Positions 1 to 8,828 of a DNA stretch of 64,000 nucleotides are shown piece by piece. How positions within the stretch are numbered: position 1 is the first letter of the stretch; every line of letters starts with the position of its first letter. The notes below the pieces were generated by a model that did not search any database, was not told where the DNA came from, and was given only the letters and a program-made list of their open reading frames with translations. A program made the position numbers and the translations under genes. Origin of the DNA: Alkaliflexus imshenetskii DSM 15055 (lineage in GTDB: Bacteria > Bacteroidota > Bacteroidia > Bacteroidales > Marinilabiliaceae); assembly GCF_000517065.1 (NCBI RefSeq), contig NZ_KI912105.1, positions 1,994,820 through 2,058,819 on the forward strand, written 5' to 3'.

Positions 1-2018
1 TTCGCTCGCTGGAGACCGGTCGTTATGGGCTTGGTTTTGCCAAGAACTTTAATGAGTTGCCACTCGACGCACTAATGATGTTACTTAATCACGCATCAAG
101 TGAGCGCCAGTTCATCATGTACGAAGCGTTGCGCAAAGGTGCCACAGTGGAGCAACTGCACGAAAAAACAGCCATCAAAGCCTGGTTCATCGAGCAGATG
201 AAAGAAATGGTAGAACTGGAGGAGCAACTGCTCACCTACAAAGGAAGTCAACTGCCTGACGCACTGTTCCTACAAGCCAAAAAAGATGGCTTTGCCGATA
301 AATATCTGGCCAAATTACTTGCCATCCCCGAAAAGGAGATTAGAGAGCGCCGCCTTTCACTCGGACTTGAAGAGGCGTGGGAGCCTGTACCGGTTAGCGG
401 CGTGAACGATGCAGCCTACTACTACTCCACCTACAACGCACCCAACCAGGTGAAGGTGGATGACAAAAAGAAAATCATGGTGTTGGGTGGTGGTCCCAAC
501 CGCATTGGACAAGGCATCGAGTTCGATTACTGTTGCGTACATGCGGCCTTCGCCATTCGCGATGCCGGTTTTGAGTCCATCATGGTGAACTGTAACCCCG
601 AAACCGTATCTACCGATTACGATACATCAGGCAAACTTTACTTTGAGCCGCTCACAGTAGAAGATGTGCTGAGCATCTACAATAAAGAAAAGCCCGATGG
701 TGTAATTTGCCAGTTTGGCGGTCAGACACCGCTCAACGTGGCCAGCGAGCTGCAAGCCAACGGCGTAAAAATCATCGGCACCACGCCGGAGACCATCGAC
801 CTGGCCGAAGACCGCGACCAGTTTCGCAAAATCATGGAGAAGCTCAACATCCCGCAACCACCATCGGGCATGGCCAGCACCGAAGAAGAAGCCATCGCGA
901 TTGCTTCACGCATCGGATATCCGCTGATGGTACGCCCATCTTACGTTTTGGGTGGAAGAGGTATGAAAATTGTGTTGGATGAGGCCATGCTGCGTCAGTA
1001 CGTGAAAGCGGCTGCCGCCGAAGTGTCGCCCGACAGGCCACTGCTCATCGACAAGTTCCTTGAGGATGCCATAGAAGCAGAAGCAGACGCCATTGCTGAC
1101 GGAACAGATGCGTTTGTACCCGCTGTGATGCAGCACATCGAATATGCAGGCATCCACTCGGGCGACTCGGCCTGCGTGATTCCGCCCGTGGTGATTACCG
1201 ATGACCAGATTGCGACCATCGAAGATTATACCCGTCGCATCGCCATCGAAATGAAAGTGATTGGTCTGATGAATATCCAGTATGCCATCTACAACGGTGA
1301 GGTGTACATCCTGGAGGCCAACCCCAGAGCATCGCGGACGGTTCCTTTGGTATCAAAAATCTGTAACATCCCCATGGCAAAAATTGCCACGCAAATCATG
1401 CTTGGCAAAAAGCTGTCGGACTTTAACCTGAAGAAACCTGTGTTCTCGCACTTTGGTGTGAAAGAAGCGGTATTCCCCTTTAACATGTTCCCCGATGTGG
1501 ATCCCGTGTTGGGGCCAGAAATGCGCTCCACCGGCGAAGTGCTGGGTATGGCCGACAGTTTTGGCCTGGCCTTCTTCAAATCACAAGAAGCCACCAAGTT
1601 GAAGCTGCCCACCGAAGGCAACGTACTCATTACCATTGCCGACCGCGACAAAGATAAAATAGTGGACGTAGCCAGGGATTTTGTGAAGATGGGCTTCGGC
1701 ATTGTAGCCACCAAAGGCACCAAAGCATTCCTTGCCGGGCATGGCGTTGAGGCTCAGGAAGTGTTAAAAGTTCACGAGGGGCGTCCCAACATTGTGGACA
1801 TGCTCAAAAATGGCGACATCAACCTGGTGATTAACACCCCCGCCGGTAAGCAGAGTGAGTTTGATGACTCCTACATTCGTAAGAGCGCCATCAAACACAA
1901 TGTGCTTTACATCACCACTACCGCAGCAGCCAAAGCAGCAACTGCGGGTATCAAGGAGCGCCACAATGGCAATTATCAGGTAAAATCTCTTCAAGAATAT
2001 CATAAAGGGATTAGCTAA
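1..2018 (+). CDS. carB: Carbamoyl-phosphate synthase large subunit, C-terminal part
   Basis: Makes carbamoyl phosphate from bicarbonate, ammonia (from the CarA glutaminase subunit) and two ATP, for pyrimidine and arginine synthesis in the cytoplasm. The gene enters from the left edge; the open frame runs from base 3 with SLETGRYGLGF, so roughly the first 400 residues lie outside. Visible parts are the oligomerisation region, the second pre-ATP-grasp domain (GGGPNRIGQGIEFDYCCVHA), the second ATP-grasp domain (VRPSYVLGGRGM; ILEANPRASRTVP) and the C-terminal MGS-like allosteric domain starting near VLITIADRDKDK. An internal TTG at 57 only looks like a start. It ends at a TAA followed closely by a strong terminator. 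Identity is very secure; carA is not in the window. Confidence 0.97.
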   Translation, partial: RSLETGRYGLGFAKNFNELPLDALMMLLNHASSERQFIMYEALRKGATVEQLHEKTAIKAWFIEQMKEMVELEEQLLTYKGSQLPDALFLQAKKDGFADKYLAKLLAIPEKEIRERRLSLGLEEAWEPVPVSGVNDAAYYYSTYNAPNQVKVDDKKKIMVLGGGPNRIGQGIEFDYCCVHAAFAIRDAGFESIMVNCNPETVSTDYDTSGKLYFEPLTVEDVLSIYNKEKPDGVICQFGGQTPLNVASELQANGVKIIGTTPETIDLAEDRDQFRKIMEKLNIPQPPSGMASTEEEAIAIASRIGYPLMVRPSYVLGGRGMKIVLDEAMLRQYVKAAAAEVSPDRPLLIDKFLEDAIEAEADAIADGTDAFVPAVMQHIEYAGIHSGDSACVIPPVVITDDQIATIEDYTRRIAIEMKVIGLMNIQYAIYNGEVYILEANPRASRTVPLVSKICNIPMAKIATQIMLGKKLSDFNLKKPVFSHFGVKEAVFPFNMFPDVDPVLGPEMRSTGEVLGMADSFGLAFFKSQEATKLKLPTEGNVLITIADRDKDKIVDVARDFVKMGFGIVATKGTKAFLAGHGVEAQEVLKVHEGRPNIVDMLKNGDINLVINTPAGKQSEFDDSYIRKSAIKHNVLYITTTAAAKAATAGIKERHNGNYQVKSLQEYHKGIS

Positions 2019-2040
2019 TAAATTGATACCCCCAAACAAA

Positions 2041-2077
2041 ACAAAAAGCCTCCAATCAGGGGCTTTTTGTTTTTTTA
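2041..2077 (+). terminator. Rho-independent terminator of carB
   Basis: A perfect 10-bp stem (2041-2050 with 2061-2070) with a 10-base loop runs into a T-rich tract, 22 bases after the carB stop. Confidence 0.9.
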
Positions 2078-2179
2078 TATCGATGAATAACACTCCCACC
2101 ACGTCATTAACAATGCTTTTCAATCATAAATCAACACTTCATCGCCCTCATCTACACTTTTTTCTTTCTGAATAAAAAC

Positions 2180-2187
2180 TAATTTTG
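2180..2187 (+). promoter_or_regulatory. -7 promoter element of the DUF45 gene
   Basis: TAATTTTG matches the Bacteroidota -7 consensus TAnnTTTG and lies 18 bases before the GTG start at 2206. No clear -33 partner is visible. Confidence 0.6.
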
Positions 2188-2205
2188 CCATAAAGGAATT
2201 TAACT

Positions 2206-2931
2206 GTGAACGAACCAATAGTAGTCGCCATTGAAGGTGTGGGAGATGTGATGTTTCGCCCTGACAAGCGAAGCAAGCGCCTATCCATTCGACTCAAACC
2301 TTTTGAGGGCGTACAGGTGATATATCCTCCTGGCTTTCCGGTAAAATCGGCCTTTGATTTTGTGAATGAAAAAAAAGAGTGGATAAAAAAAGCCCGGATA
2401 AAAATGGAAGCGCGCGAAAGCGATTTAACCCTCTTTGACGAAACCACCCAGTTTAAATCACGCTCCTTTACGCTAAAGATACAAAAAGCGCCACGAAACG
2501 ATGTGCGACTGCATCTGGCCAATGGTTATCTAAACGTTTACTATCCACAACATTTGAATGTGGCCGAGACCCCAATACAGGAAGCCATACGTTATGGCAT
2601 TGAAGAGGCTCTGCGGCGCGAAGCCAAACGCTACCTGCCAACAAGGCTGCACCAGCTGGCCATTCAAAATGGCTTGCGATACAAACAATTGTTTGTGAAG
2701 AACCTCAAAAGCCGTTGGGGAAGCTGCTCAGGCGTTGACAATATAAACCTGAACCTGCACCTCATGCGCCTGCCCGACCATTTGATTGATTATGTGTTGC
2801 TACACGAACTGGCTCATACCGTAGAGAAAAACCACGGCCCTCGTTTCTGGGCACTGTTGAACCGAATGACAGGCGGACAAGCCAAACTTCTGGCTGAGGA
2901 GATGAAACAGCACCGCACCAAGATATACTAA
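2206..2931 (+). CDS. YgjP-like (DUF45) zinc metallopeptidase
   Basis: 241 residues with a GTG start placed 18 bases after a TAnnTTTG element. The C-terminal half has the DUF45/YgjP (M48-related, WLM-like) signature: WGSC followed by the zinc motif HELAH, then a downstream NHGPRFW that supplies the third metal-ligand region. The N-terminal half (residues 1-100) is the usual basic beta-rich part. There is no signal peptide, so it is predicted cytoplasmic. In other bacteria the family often sits beside restriction or DNA-metabolism genes; here it is monocistronic between carB and efp. The family is secure; the substrate is unknown. Confidence 0.88.
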   Translation: MNEPIVVAIEGVGDVMFRPDKRSKRLSIRLKPFEGVQVIYPPGFPVKSAFDFVNEKKEWIKKARIKMEARESDLTLFDETTQFKSRSFTLKIQKAPRNDVRLHLANGYLNVYYPQHLNVAETPIQEAIRYGIEEALRREAKRYLPTRLHQLAIQNGLRYKQLFVKNLKSRWGSCSGVDNINLNLHLMRLPDHLIDYVLLHELAHTVEKNHGPRFWALLNRMTGGQAKLLAEEMKQHRTKIY

Positions 2932-3002
2932 TTGCATTAAGCAATAATTCAATTATTGCAACCATTATCCATCACAATAAGGCATATTTCAATGTTTTGC
3001 AC

Positions 3003-3010
3003 TATTTTTG
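3003..3010 (+). promoter_or_regulatory. -7 promoter element of efp
   Basis: TATTTTTG (TAnnTTTG), 48 bases before the efp ATG. The leader in between is AT-rich, as expected in this phylum. Confidence 0.6.
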
Positions 3011-3058
3011 CACCGAAAATATCATTGTTCAATTTCTATATTTTGACAAAACATTAAT

Positions 3059-3628
3059 ATGGCAACTACAGCAGATTTTAGAAACGGGATGTGCATCGAG
3101 TATAACGGACAGCTGTGCACCATCGTTCAGTTTCAACACGTAAAACCGGGAAAAGGTCCGGCATTTGTAAGAACCAAACTAAAGAACATATCAACCGGTC
3201 GTGTGCTGGAAAACACTTTCTCCGCAGGTGTAAAAGTAACCGAAGCACGCGTGGAGCATCGTCCGCATCAGTTCCTGTACAAGGATGAAATGGGCTATCA
3301 TTTAATGAATTGTGAAACATTTGAGCAGATGGCTGTGGACGAAAATCTGGTTGAGAGTCCCGATTTGCTTCGCGAAGGCCAGGAGGTGGATATGGTTTAC
3401 CACGTAGATTCTGAAACACCGCTGATGGTTAACCTGCCGCAATTCATCATATATGAAATAACATATACCGAACCCGGCGTTAGAGGTGATACATCTTCTA
3501 CCTCATCATTGAAATCTGCCACCATTGACACCGGCGCCACCATAATGGTTCCACTCTTTATTGAGCAAGGTGAAAGAATTAAAGTGGACACAAAAGAGCG
3601 TACTTACGTTGAGAGGGCAAAAGAATAA
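3059..3628 (+). CDS. efp: Elongation factor P
   Basis: Relieves ribosome stalling at polyproline stretches by binding between the P and E sites. The 189-residue length is typical, with a KOW-like N-domain followed by two OB domains. The loop that reaches the peptidyl-transferase centre reads KPGKGPAF, so the modifiable tip lysine is present. No EpmA/EpmB-type modification enzymes lie in the window. The gene has its own promoter and no close operon partner; the next gene starts about 240 bases downstream. Very secure. Confidence 0.97.
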   Translation: MATTADFRNGMCIEYNGQLCTIVQFQHVKPGKGPAFVRTKLKNISTGRVLENTFSAGVKVTEARVEHRPHQFLYKDEMGYHLMNCETFEQMAVDENLVESPDLLREGQEVDMVYHVDSETPLMVNLPQFIIYEITYTEPGVRGDTSSTSSLKSATIDTGATIMVPLFIEQGERIKVDTKERTYVERAKE

Positions 3629-3866
3629 TTTACTGGAAAATAACTTCAGAATGGAGTGCGGTGTTTCCGCCACCCACACACCGTCGTTATCCATCTCAAT
3701 TTCATGCAAATACACACCTTTGCATCACAACTTTAACAAGGATGAACTGGTATAACCGGCTCATCCTTTTTTCTTTTTCTGTCAAAAGTTATGAACATTC
3801 AGCCATCATTCTAATAAAACACTATTTGACTACATCATTTTTTTTGTAAATTTAGTCGGTAGCTGA

Positions 3867-5117
3867 ATGGGCAATTTCACGAAGATGATTACACAGACCA
3901 AGAAAAAACGCATCAAACTCTATAAAGACCGGCTCAACATTCTGCTGGATTTGGCGCAAACCATCAATGAAGATCACAGCATTGATGATTTGTTGTCGGA
4001 GTTTGAAATACTCCTGCGCGAAGAGCTCGACGTAGGTAAAGTATTGGTCTATACCTGCTCAGATGGCATTTGGCGAAACCTGCTCATATCAGGAGTTACT
4101 CCCGAAGAGGTTGCAAAAATTGATGTAGAACGAGATTTACTTGTTTACAGTGGCATCGAAAACATCACCCTATCCCCGCCCGAGAATTTGGTGGGGTTTG
4201 ATGCCATCATACCATTGTTTCATCGGTTTAAAGCCATCGGATACGTTCTGATTGGCGACGTGGACGAAGAGCATCAAGGCATAAGTCCGACCATCAAACA
4301 CCTGAAATTAATCCAGATTATATCAAACCTCATCATTGTTTTTATCGAAAACAAACGGATGCAGGATGCCCTTCTGGAGCAACAGGCAATGAAAAAAGAG
4401 TTGGAACTAGCCTCACGCATTCAGAACCAACTCATTCCCGGCCCCGATGCGCTGCCCAAACACCGGCGGCTTTCCATCCACACAATCTATTTGCCACACC
4501 AGGGCGTTGGTGGCGATTACTACGACTTCGTGAAACTATCGCGCAATACCATTGGATTCTGCGTGGCCGATGTATCTGGGAAAGGTATTGCTGCTGCCTT
4601 GCTGATGTCCAACTTTCAGGCTGTGTTGCGCTCGGCATTTACATCGCGTGTGAGTTTACGAAAACTGGTTCACCAACTAAACCGGCGGGTGAATGAAAGT
4701 GCCAACAACGAGAAATTCATCACCATGTTTATCGGGAAATACAACATCTCATCCCGAAAACTCACTTACGTGAACGCCGGGCATTTGCCCCCTTTCCTCT
4801 TTGAGCCTAAAAAAGGACATCTTATTTCGCTCGATAAGGGTTGCATAGGCCTAGGGATGCTGGATGTGATTCCGGTTATTGAGGTAGGTCGAATATCCAT
4901 TTCGAAAAACTCCAAATTTCTGGCATTTACCGATGGCTTGGTGGAGCTGGAGCGTGGCAATAAAATCACCTCCGGACTGATGTCGGTAGAAAAAATCATC
5001 TCCAACGCCAATCCCATCGAAAAAAACATTGAAGAGATTAAAGCCTTCATAAACAAACACATCGACCGCCGTGCCATTTTCGATGACATTTCTCTCATCG
5101 GGATGAGTTTTTTCTAA
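3867..5117 (+). CDS. SpoIIE/RsbU-type PP2C serine phosphatase
   Basis: 416 residues. Residues 1-170 form a GAF-like sensory region ending in a short coiled linker (about 165-190). The remainder is a PPM phosphatase domain of the SpoIIE/RsbU class: GVGGDYYDF and VADVSGKG carry metal-binding aspartates, NAGHLPPFLF is the family signature, and FTDGLVE and DDISLI carry the remaining acidic positions. Such proteins dephosphorylate anti-anti-sigma factors in partner-switching pathways. No STAS protein or anti-sigma kinase is encoded nearby, so the partner lies elsewhere. A second ATG seven codons in is a possible alternative start. Confidence 0.88.
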   Translation: MGNFTKMITQTKKKRIKLYKDRLNILLDLAQTINEDHSIDDLLSEFEILLREELDVGKVLVYTCSDGIWRNLLISGVTPEEVAKIDVERDLLVYSGIENITLSPPENLVGFDAIIPLFHRFKAIGYVLIGDVDEEHQGISPTIKHLKLIQIISNLIIVFIENKRMQDALLEQQAMKKELELASRIQNQLIPGPDALPKHRRLSIHTIYLPHQGVGGDYYDFVKLSRNTIGFCVADVSGKGIAAALLMSNFQAVLRSAFTSRVSLRKLVHQLNRRVNESANNEKFITMFIGKYNISSRKLTYVNAGHLPPFLFEPKKGHLISLDKGCIGLGMLDVIPVIEVGRISISKNSKFLAFTDGLVELERGNKITSGLMSVEKIISNANPIEKNIEEIKAFINKHIDRRAIFDDISLIGMSFF

Positions 5118-5139
5118 TGGTACCCAATCTGATTTTTTC

Positions 5140-5147
5140 TATTTTTG
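5140..5147 (+). promoter_or_regulatory. -7 promoter element of frr copy 1
   Basis: TATTTTTG (TAnnTTTG), 34 bases before the start of the first frr gene and just after the phosphatase stop, so frr has its own promoter. Confidence 0.6.
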
Positions 5148-5181
5148 TGGCGGTTTAATCATTTCAACAGAACATTCTATC

Positions 5182-5745
5182 ATGGAAGAAGATGTAAAAA
5201 TAGTACTGGAAGATGCCGCTGAAAAGATGGGCAAAGCAGTAAACCACCTGGATCAGGAAATTGGGAAAGTAAGAGCTGGAAAAGCCAATCCCAAGATGCT
5301 GGAATCGGTCATGGTTGATTATTATGGCACAATGACGCCGATTACGCAGGTTGCCAGTATCAACACGCCGGATCCGCGCACCATCGCAATTCAGCCATGG
5401 GAAAAAAACCTCATCCCCATTATTGAAAAAGCCATTATGGCTGCAAACCTGGGCATGAATCCCGATAACAACGGCGACATAATCCGTATCAATGTGCCGC
5501 CTCTTACCGAGGAACGACGTAAAGACCTGGTAAAGCAAGTGCGAAAAATGGGTGAAGATACCCGAATCGTGATACGAAATATTAGAAGGGATACCAACGA
5601 AGAGTTTAAAAAGCTGAAAAAAGATGGTCTGCCGGAGGATATGGAAAAAGATGGCCAGGATCAGGTTCAGAAACTAACGGATAAATACACCAAGCTGGTA
5701 GATGAACTGCTGGAGAAGAAAGAGAAAGAGATTCTGACAGTTTGA
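5182..5745 (+). CDS. frr: Ribosome recycling factor, copy 1
   Basis: With EF-G, splits the post-termination ribosome. Full length at 187 residues, with the RRF core KVRAGKANPKML, the INTPDPRTIAI region, MNPDNNGD and the long C-terminal helix motif LTEERRKDLVKQ. A second full-length RRF lies at 24531-25094; by manual alignment the two are ungapped and about 71% identical. The arginine-rich helix reads RKMGEDTRIVIRNIRRD here. Neither copy is next to pyrH or tsf, the usual neighbours. It has its own promoter and a terminator 21 bases after the stop. Confidence 0.95.
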   Translation: MEEDVKIVLEDAAEKMGKAVNHLDQEIGKVRAGKANPKMLESVMVDYYGTMTPITQVASINTPDPRTIAIQPWEKNLIPIIEKAIMAANLGMNPDNNGDIIRINVPPLTEERRKDLVKQVRKMGEDTRIVIRNIRRDTNEEFKKLKKDGLPEDMEKDGQDQVQKLTDKYTKLVDELLEKKEKEILTV

Positions 5746-5766
5746 TTTACATTGTGATAACGTTTT

Positions 5767-5798
5767 AAGAGCTGCCCTATTACCGGCAGCTCTTTTTT
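5767..5798 (+). terminator. Terminator of frr copy 1
   Basis: AAGAGCTGCC (5767-5776) pairs perfectly with GGCAGCTCTT (5785-5794) around an 8-base loop, followed by a T tract. It lies between convergent genes. Confidence 0.9.
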
Positions 5799-5803
5799 AT
5801 TGG

Positions 5804-6571
5804 CTACCGTATGAGCAATAGCACCGCCGACAACGCAATGACCACCACCACAAAATAACGGAAGCCCATTTCAGGTATGTAACTCACTATTTTTCGGCCT
5901 GTCATGGCGCCAAAAAACACTGCCGGAATCATCACAAAATTCATTTGAAGCGTTTGAAGAGTGATAGATTCCCATATAAAAAAGTGAAGCGGCACCTTAA
6001 TAAGATTGAGTACCAGAAAAAAAATGGCACCCGTACCCAAAAAGCTGTTCTTGGGCAAACGCATTGAAAGAAGGTAAAGATCGAAAATTGGACCCGCCGC
6101 GTTGCCAATCATTGTAGCAAAACCTCCTGAGAAACCAGTAAAACCAGAGAGAAAACCCGACTTGGAAAAATCGGGCTTTCGGCCACTCAAGTCAAAAACA
6201 ATCACCAAAAGCAAGCAGGCCAGAACTGCAATGGCCATTATATTGCGGAACAGCGCATCGCTGATGAGTTTGCCAACTAAAACCGCTAAAAGGATGCCCG
6301 CCAACGACCAGGGTAACAGCCTGCGCACATGACTCCATTTGGTACTTTTACGGTAGTAGCGCAAAGCAAAAAAATCGCCAAACACCAAAAAAGGCAATAA
6401 AATACCAGCCGAAGCCATCCCACCATACAAGTAAGCCAGTATGGGAATGGAAACCATCCCAATGCCCTTAAGTCCACTTTTTGACAACCCATTGATAAAG
6501 GCACAACCCAACGTGGCAAACCAAACACCCCAACCCACATTCAAAGGGTTCAATATCTGTTCAAGCATCAA
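5804..6571 (-). CDS. TauE/SafE family sulfite/organosulfonate exporter-like protein
   Basis: 255-residue integral membrane protein with about eight hydrophobic helices and the two-fold repeat of the TauE/SafE (formerly DUF81) family. The family glycine-rich segments are seen in GFTGFSGGFATMIGNAAGP near the middle. Members are proposed to export sulfite, sulfoacetate or related anions across the inner membrane; substrates are rarely proven. The gene is alone on its strand, convergent with frr copy 1. An APS reductase gene lies far off at 41.5 kb, so a sulfur link is only possible. The family is secure, the substrate unknown. Confidence 0.85.
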   Translation of the reverse strand: MMLEQILNPLNVGWGVWFATLGCAFINGLSKSGLKGIGMVSIPILAYLYGGMASAGILLPFLVFGDFFALRYYRKSTKWSHVRRLLPWSLAGILLAVLVGKLISDALFRNIMAIAVLACLLLVIVFDLSGRKPDFSKSGFLSGFTGFSGGFATMIGNAAGPIFDLYLLSMRLPKNSFLGTGAIFFLVLNLIKVPLHFFIWESITLQTLQMNFVMIPAVFFGAMTGRKIVSYIPEMGFRYFVVVVIALSAVLLLIR

Positions 6572-6693
6572 TTATTCTGGTTAGCTTATTAGTGATAATT
6601 ATGGGCTATCAAAGAAGACTCTGAATCTTCAACAATAGCACATCATGTTATGCTGCACGAATCACTGCTTCATGCATCTGGCATATTAAGAGT

Positions 6694-6939
6694 TTAGTTG
6701 CCTTCGAGCTCGGCAAGAATGGCAAAAGCCTCCTCTGTAGAGTTGCCGCAGATAAGCGGTTCGGCCTTAAACCCGTCGCACACCCTTGGGCGATCGGGTG
6801 AATTAAAGATGGCGCACCGAATGTCATCGGTCAGATGAATGCACCGTACACCGGCAGGTTTGCCATTTGGCATCCCAGGTATGGGCGACGAGATGGAGAT
6901 AACGATACAGCAAGCCCCACATTTTTCCCTACACTTCAT
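6694..6939 (-). CDS. YkgJ-family cysteine-cluster protein (short)
   Basis: 81 residues starting MKCREKCGACC. It shows the family cysteine pattern: CxxxCxxCC at the N-terminus, then a Cys in VRCIHL, another in IRCAIF, RPRVC and a final Cys near LICGN. YkgJ proteins are thought to bind zinc or an iron-sulfur cluster; their function is not established. The start at 6939 was chosen because a good -33/-7 promoter (6959-6989) lies inside the longer upstream reading frame, which excludes the earlier ATG. A longer relative is encoded at 54314-54835. Confidence 0.8.
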   Translation of the reverse strand: MKCREKCGACCIVISISSPIPGMPNGKPAGVRCIHLTDDIRCAIFNSPDRPRVCDGFKAEPLICGNSTEEAFAILAELEGN

Positions 6940-6958
6940 GGAAAGTAAAATTTTGGTG

Positions 6959-6989
6959 CAAAAATAAGTAAAGCCTTGCCGATAACAAA
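6959..6989 (-). promoter_or_regulatory. Promoter of the short YkgJ gene
   Basis: Read on the minus strand: TTTG (6986-6989), a 19-base spacer, then TATTTTTG (6959-6966). This is a full match to the Bacteroidota TTTG-N19-TAnnTTTG promoter and lies about 20 bases before the ATG. Confidence 0.75.
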
Positions 6990-7262
6990 GCGTTAACATG
7001 TCAATAACCACTTTAAAATCAGAAGCGACAACCTTTCTACCTGATTGCTGGTTAAAGATGTAGAGGAAATATTGCTAACTTAGCCGTAATGATTGATGTA
7101 AGACAGCCGTCTGTTATAACCATGACAAAGATGGTAAATTGCGAAAACAGATGACGCGCATCATGTCGGCCAAAGCAGTATAATATAGTCGAAAAGGGTG
7201 CTTTTTACATCTACTATTACCCTTTAAATGAGGCTTTAAGTTTTAGCAGATAAAGCATTACT

Positions 7263-8066
7263 ATGAACAAACATTTTGATTTACTCAAGGAGTGGTTCTC
7301 GAAACAAAAAGGCACCTTAACAGCTCTCTCGGGAGGTGTAGATTCATGTCTGGTTGCCTGGGCTGCCCGACAATCACTTCCAAAGGAGCGGGCCATCGCC
7401 ATTATTGGAGACTCCCCGAGCCTTAAACGCCGTGATTTGCAAACTGCCATCGCATTTTGTGAGGAGAATGACATCCAGTATGCCATCATCCACCCCGGTG
7501 AGATAAACGACCCCAATTACCGTCAAAACCCCGAAGACCGTTGTTTCTGGTGCAAAAGCTCACTTTACACTGAAATGGGCGAGTATCGTAATCAACATTA
7601 CCCTGATTTCATCCTTCTTAACGGAAACAATAAAAGTGATTTTGGAGACTACCGCCCGGGACTTAAAGCAGCAGAAAAATACCATTCATACAGTCCTCTG
7701 GCTGAGTGTGGCATGACCAAGGAGGATATTCGCGCCTTAGCCAAAGCAGCCGGGCTTAAAGTTTGGGACAAACCAGCCAGTCCGTGCCTTAGCAGCCGCT
7801 TTCCTTACGGTGAACTCATCACAGTTGAAAAACTATCACTGGTAGAAAAAGCAGAGGAAATTGTTTCGTCATACGGTTTTATTGATGCCAGAGTGCGCTA
7901 TTTTGGCGAAAAAGCCAGAATTGAAGTGCCTCAGTATCAAGTGTCACTACTCAAAACCAAGATGCCTGAAATAAGTCGCCAGTTTGAATCCATTGGTTTC
8001 AAAAGCACAGAAGCCGATGAGGAAGGCCTCGTTTCGGGGAAGTTGAACCGCGCCATAGGTAAATAA
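7263..8066 (+). CDS. larE: LarE-type ATP-dependent sulfur transferase
   Basis: 267 residues of the PP-loop family. SGGVDS at residues 23-28 is the ATP-pyrophosphatase motif. LarE adenylates a pyridinium-dicarboxylate precursor and inserts sulfur to build the nickel-pincer cofactor of lactate racemase-type enzymes. Three cysteines stand out: Cys94 and Cys97 in RCFWCK and Cys175 in SPCLSSR. The last corresponds to the sulfur-donating cysteine of sacrificial LarE; the CxxC plus third Cys pattern fits the LarE class that carries a 4Fe-4S cluster (inference). No larA, larB or larC is nearby. It probably forms an operon with sfsA, whose start is 12 bases downstream. Confidence 0.88.
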   Translation: MNKHFDLLKEWFSKQKGTLTALSGGVDSCLVAWAARQSLPKERAIAIIGDSPSLKRRDLQTAIAFCEENDIQYAIIHPGEINDPNYRQNPEDRCFWCKSSLYTEMGEYRNQHYPDFILLNGNNKSDFGDYRPGLKAAEKYHSYSPLAECGMTKEDIRALAKAAGLKVWDKPASPCLSSRFPYGELITVEKLSLVEKAEEIVSSYGFIDARVRYFGEKARIEVPQYQVSLLKTKMPEISRQFESIGFKSTEADEEGLVSGKLNRAIGK

Positions 8067-8078
8067 GGAAAATTAGAT

Positions 8079-8777
8079 ATGAAGTTTGACACCCCATTGG
8101 TGCGCGGGCGCCTCATCAAACGATATAAACGTTTTTTGGCTGATGTAGTTCTGGACACTGGCGAAACAGTTACGGCACACTGCACCAATAGCGGCAGCAT
8201 GAAGAGTTGTCTGGAAGATGGTGCAGAAGTATTCCTTACGCCTGTAAACGATCCAAAACGCAAAACACGTTTCACGTGGGAAATGATACGCATCAACGGC
8301 AACTGGGTAGGAATTAACACCTCCAACCCCAACAAACTGGTATTTGAAGCCATTCGGAACAAGGAAATACCAGGTCTTGACAACTACACCAGAGTCACCC
8401 GCGAAGTGAAATTTGATGAGAGTCGCCTTGATATTCTTGCGGAGAACGATTATGAGCAATGCGCCATCGAAGTAAAAAATGTAACGCTAAAGGATGGTGA
8501 TTTTGCCACATTCCCCGATGCCCGAACCGAACGTGGGCTAAAGCATTTGCACACGCTCATCCGGCTGAAAAAAGAGGGCTACAGAGCTGTAATGGTGTAT
8601 GTGATTCAACGTATGGATGTGACAACCTTTGCCCCCGCTGCCGACATTGATCCGCAATATGCTACCGCCCTCAAACAAGCAGCTGAAAATGGTGTTGAGA
8701 TATTTCCGGTTCAGGCCCGGGTTACGCCTGAAGAGATTAAAATTGAGCGGGTGCTTAGCTATGTTTTTATTCGATGA
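8079..8777 (+). CDS. sfsA: SfsA family DNA-binding/nuclease-like protein
   Basis: 232 residues, the normal SfsA length, with an N-terminal OB-like domain (VRGRLIKRYKRFLADV) and a C-terminal nuclease-like fold (EVKNVTLKDGDFATFPDA, then TERGLKHLHTL). SfsA was named for stimulation of maltose genes in E. coli; the fold resembles PD-(D/E)xK nucleases and the true role is unsettled. It starts 12 bases after larE and is probably co-transcribed. A short A/T inverted repeat (8767-8775 with 8783-8791) overlaps the stop codon and may be a weak terminator. Family assignment is very secure. Confidence 0.93.
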   Translation: MKFDTPLVRGRLIKRYKRFLADVVLDTGETVTAHCTNSGSMKSCLEDGAEVFLTPVNDPKRKTRFTWEMIRINGNWVGINTSNPNKLVFEAIRNKEIPGLDNYTRVTREVKFDESRLDILAENDYEQCAIEVKNVTLKDGDFATFPDARTERGLKHLHTLIRLKKEGYRAVMVYVIQRMDVTTFAPAADIDPQYATALKQAAENGVEIFPVQARVTPEEIKIERVLSYVFIR

Positions 8778-8828
8778 GAATAATCGAATAAATCGTAACA
8801 ATTGGTTAAAAAAAGATTATTACGACAC

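Noticed and set aside
1289-1723. 144-codon minus-strand ORF inside carB
   Set aside because: Shadow of the carB coding sequence; carB is certain.
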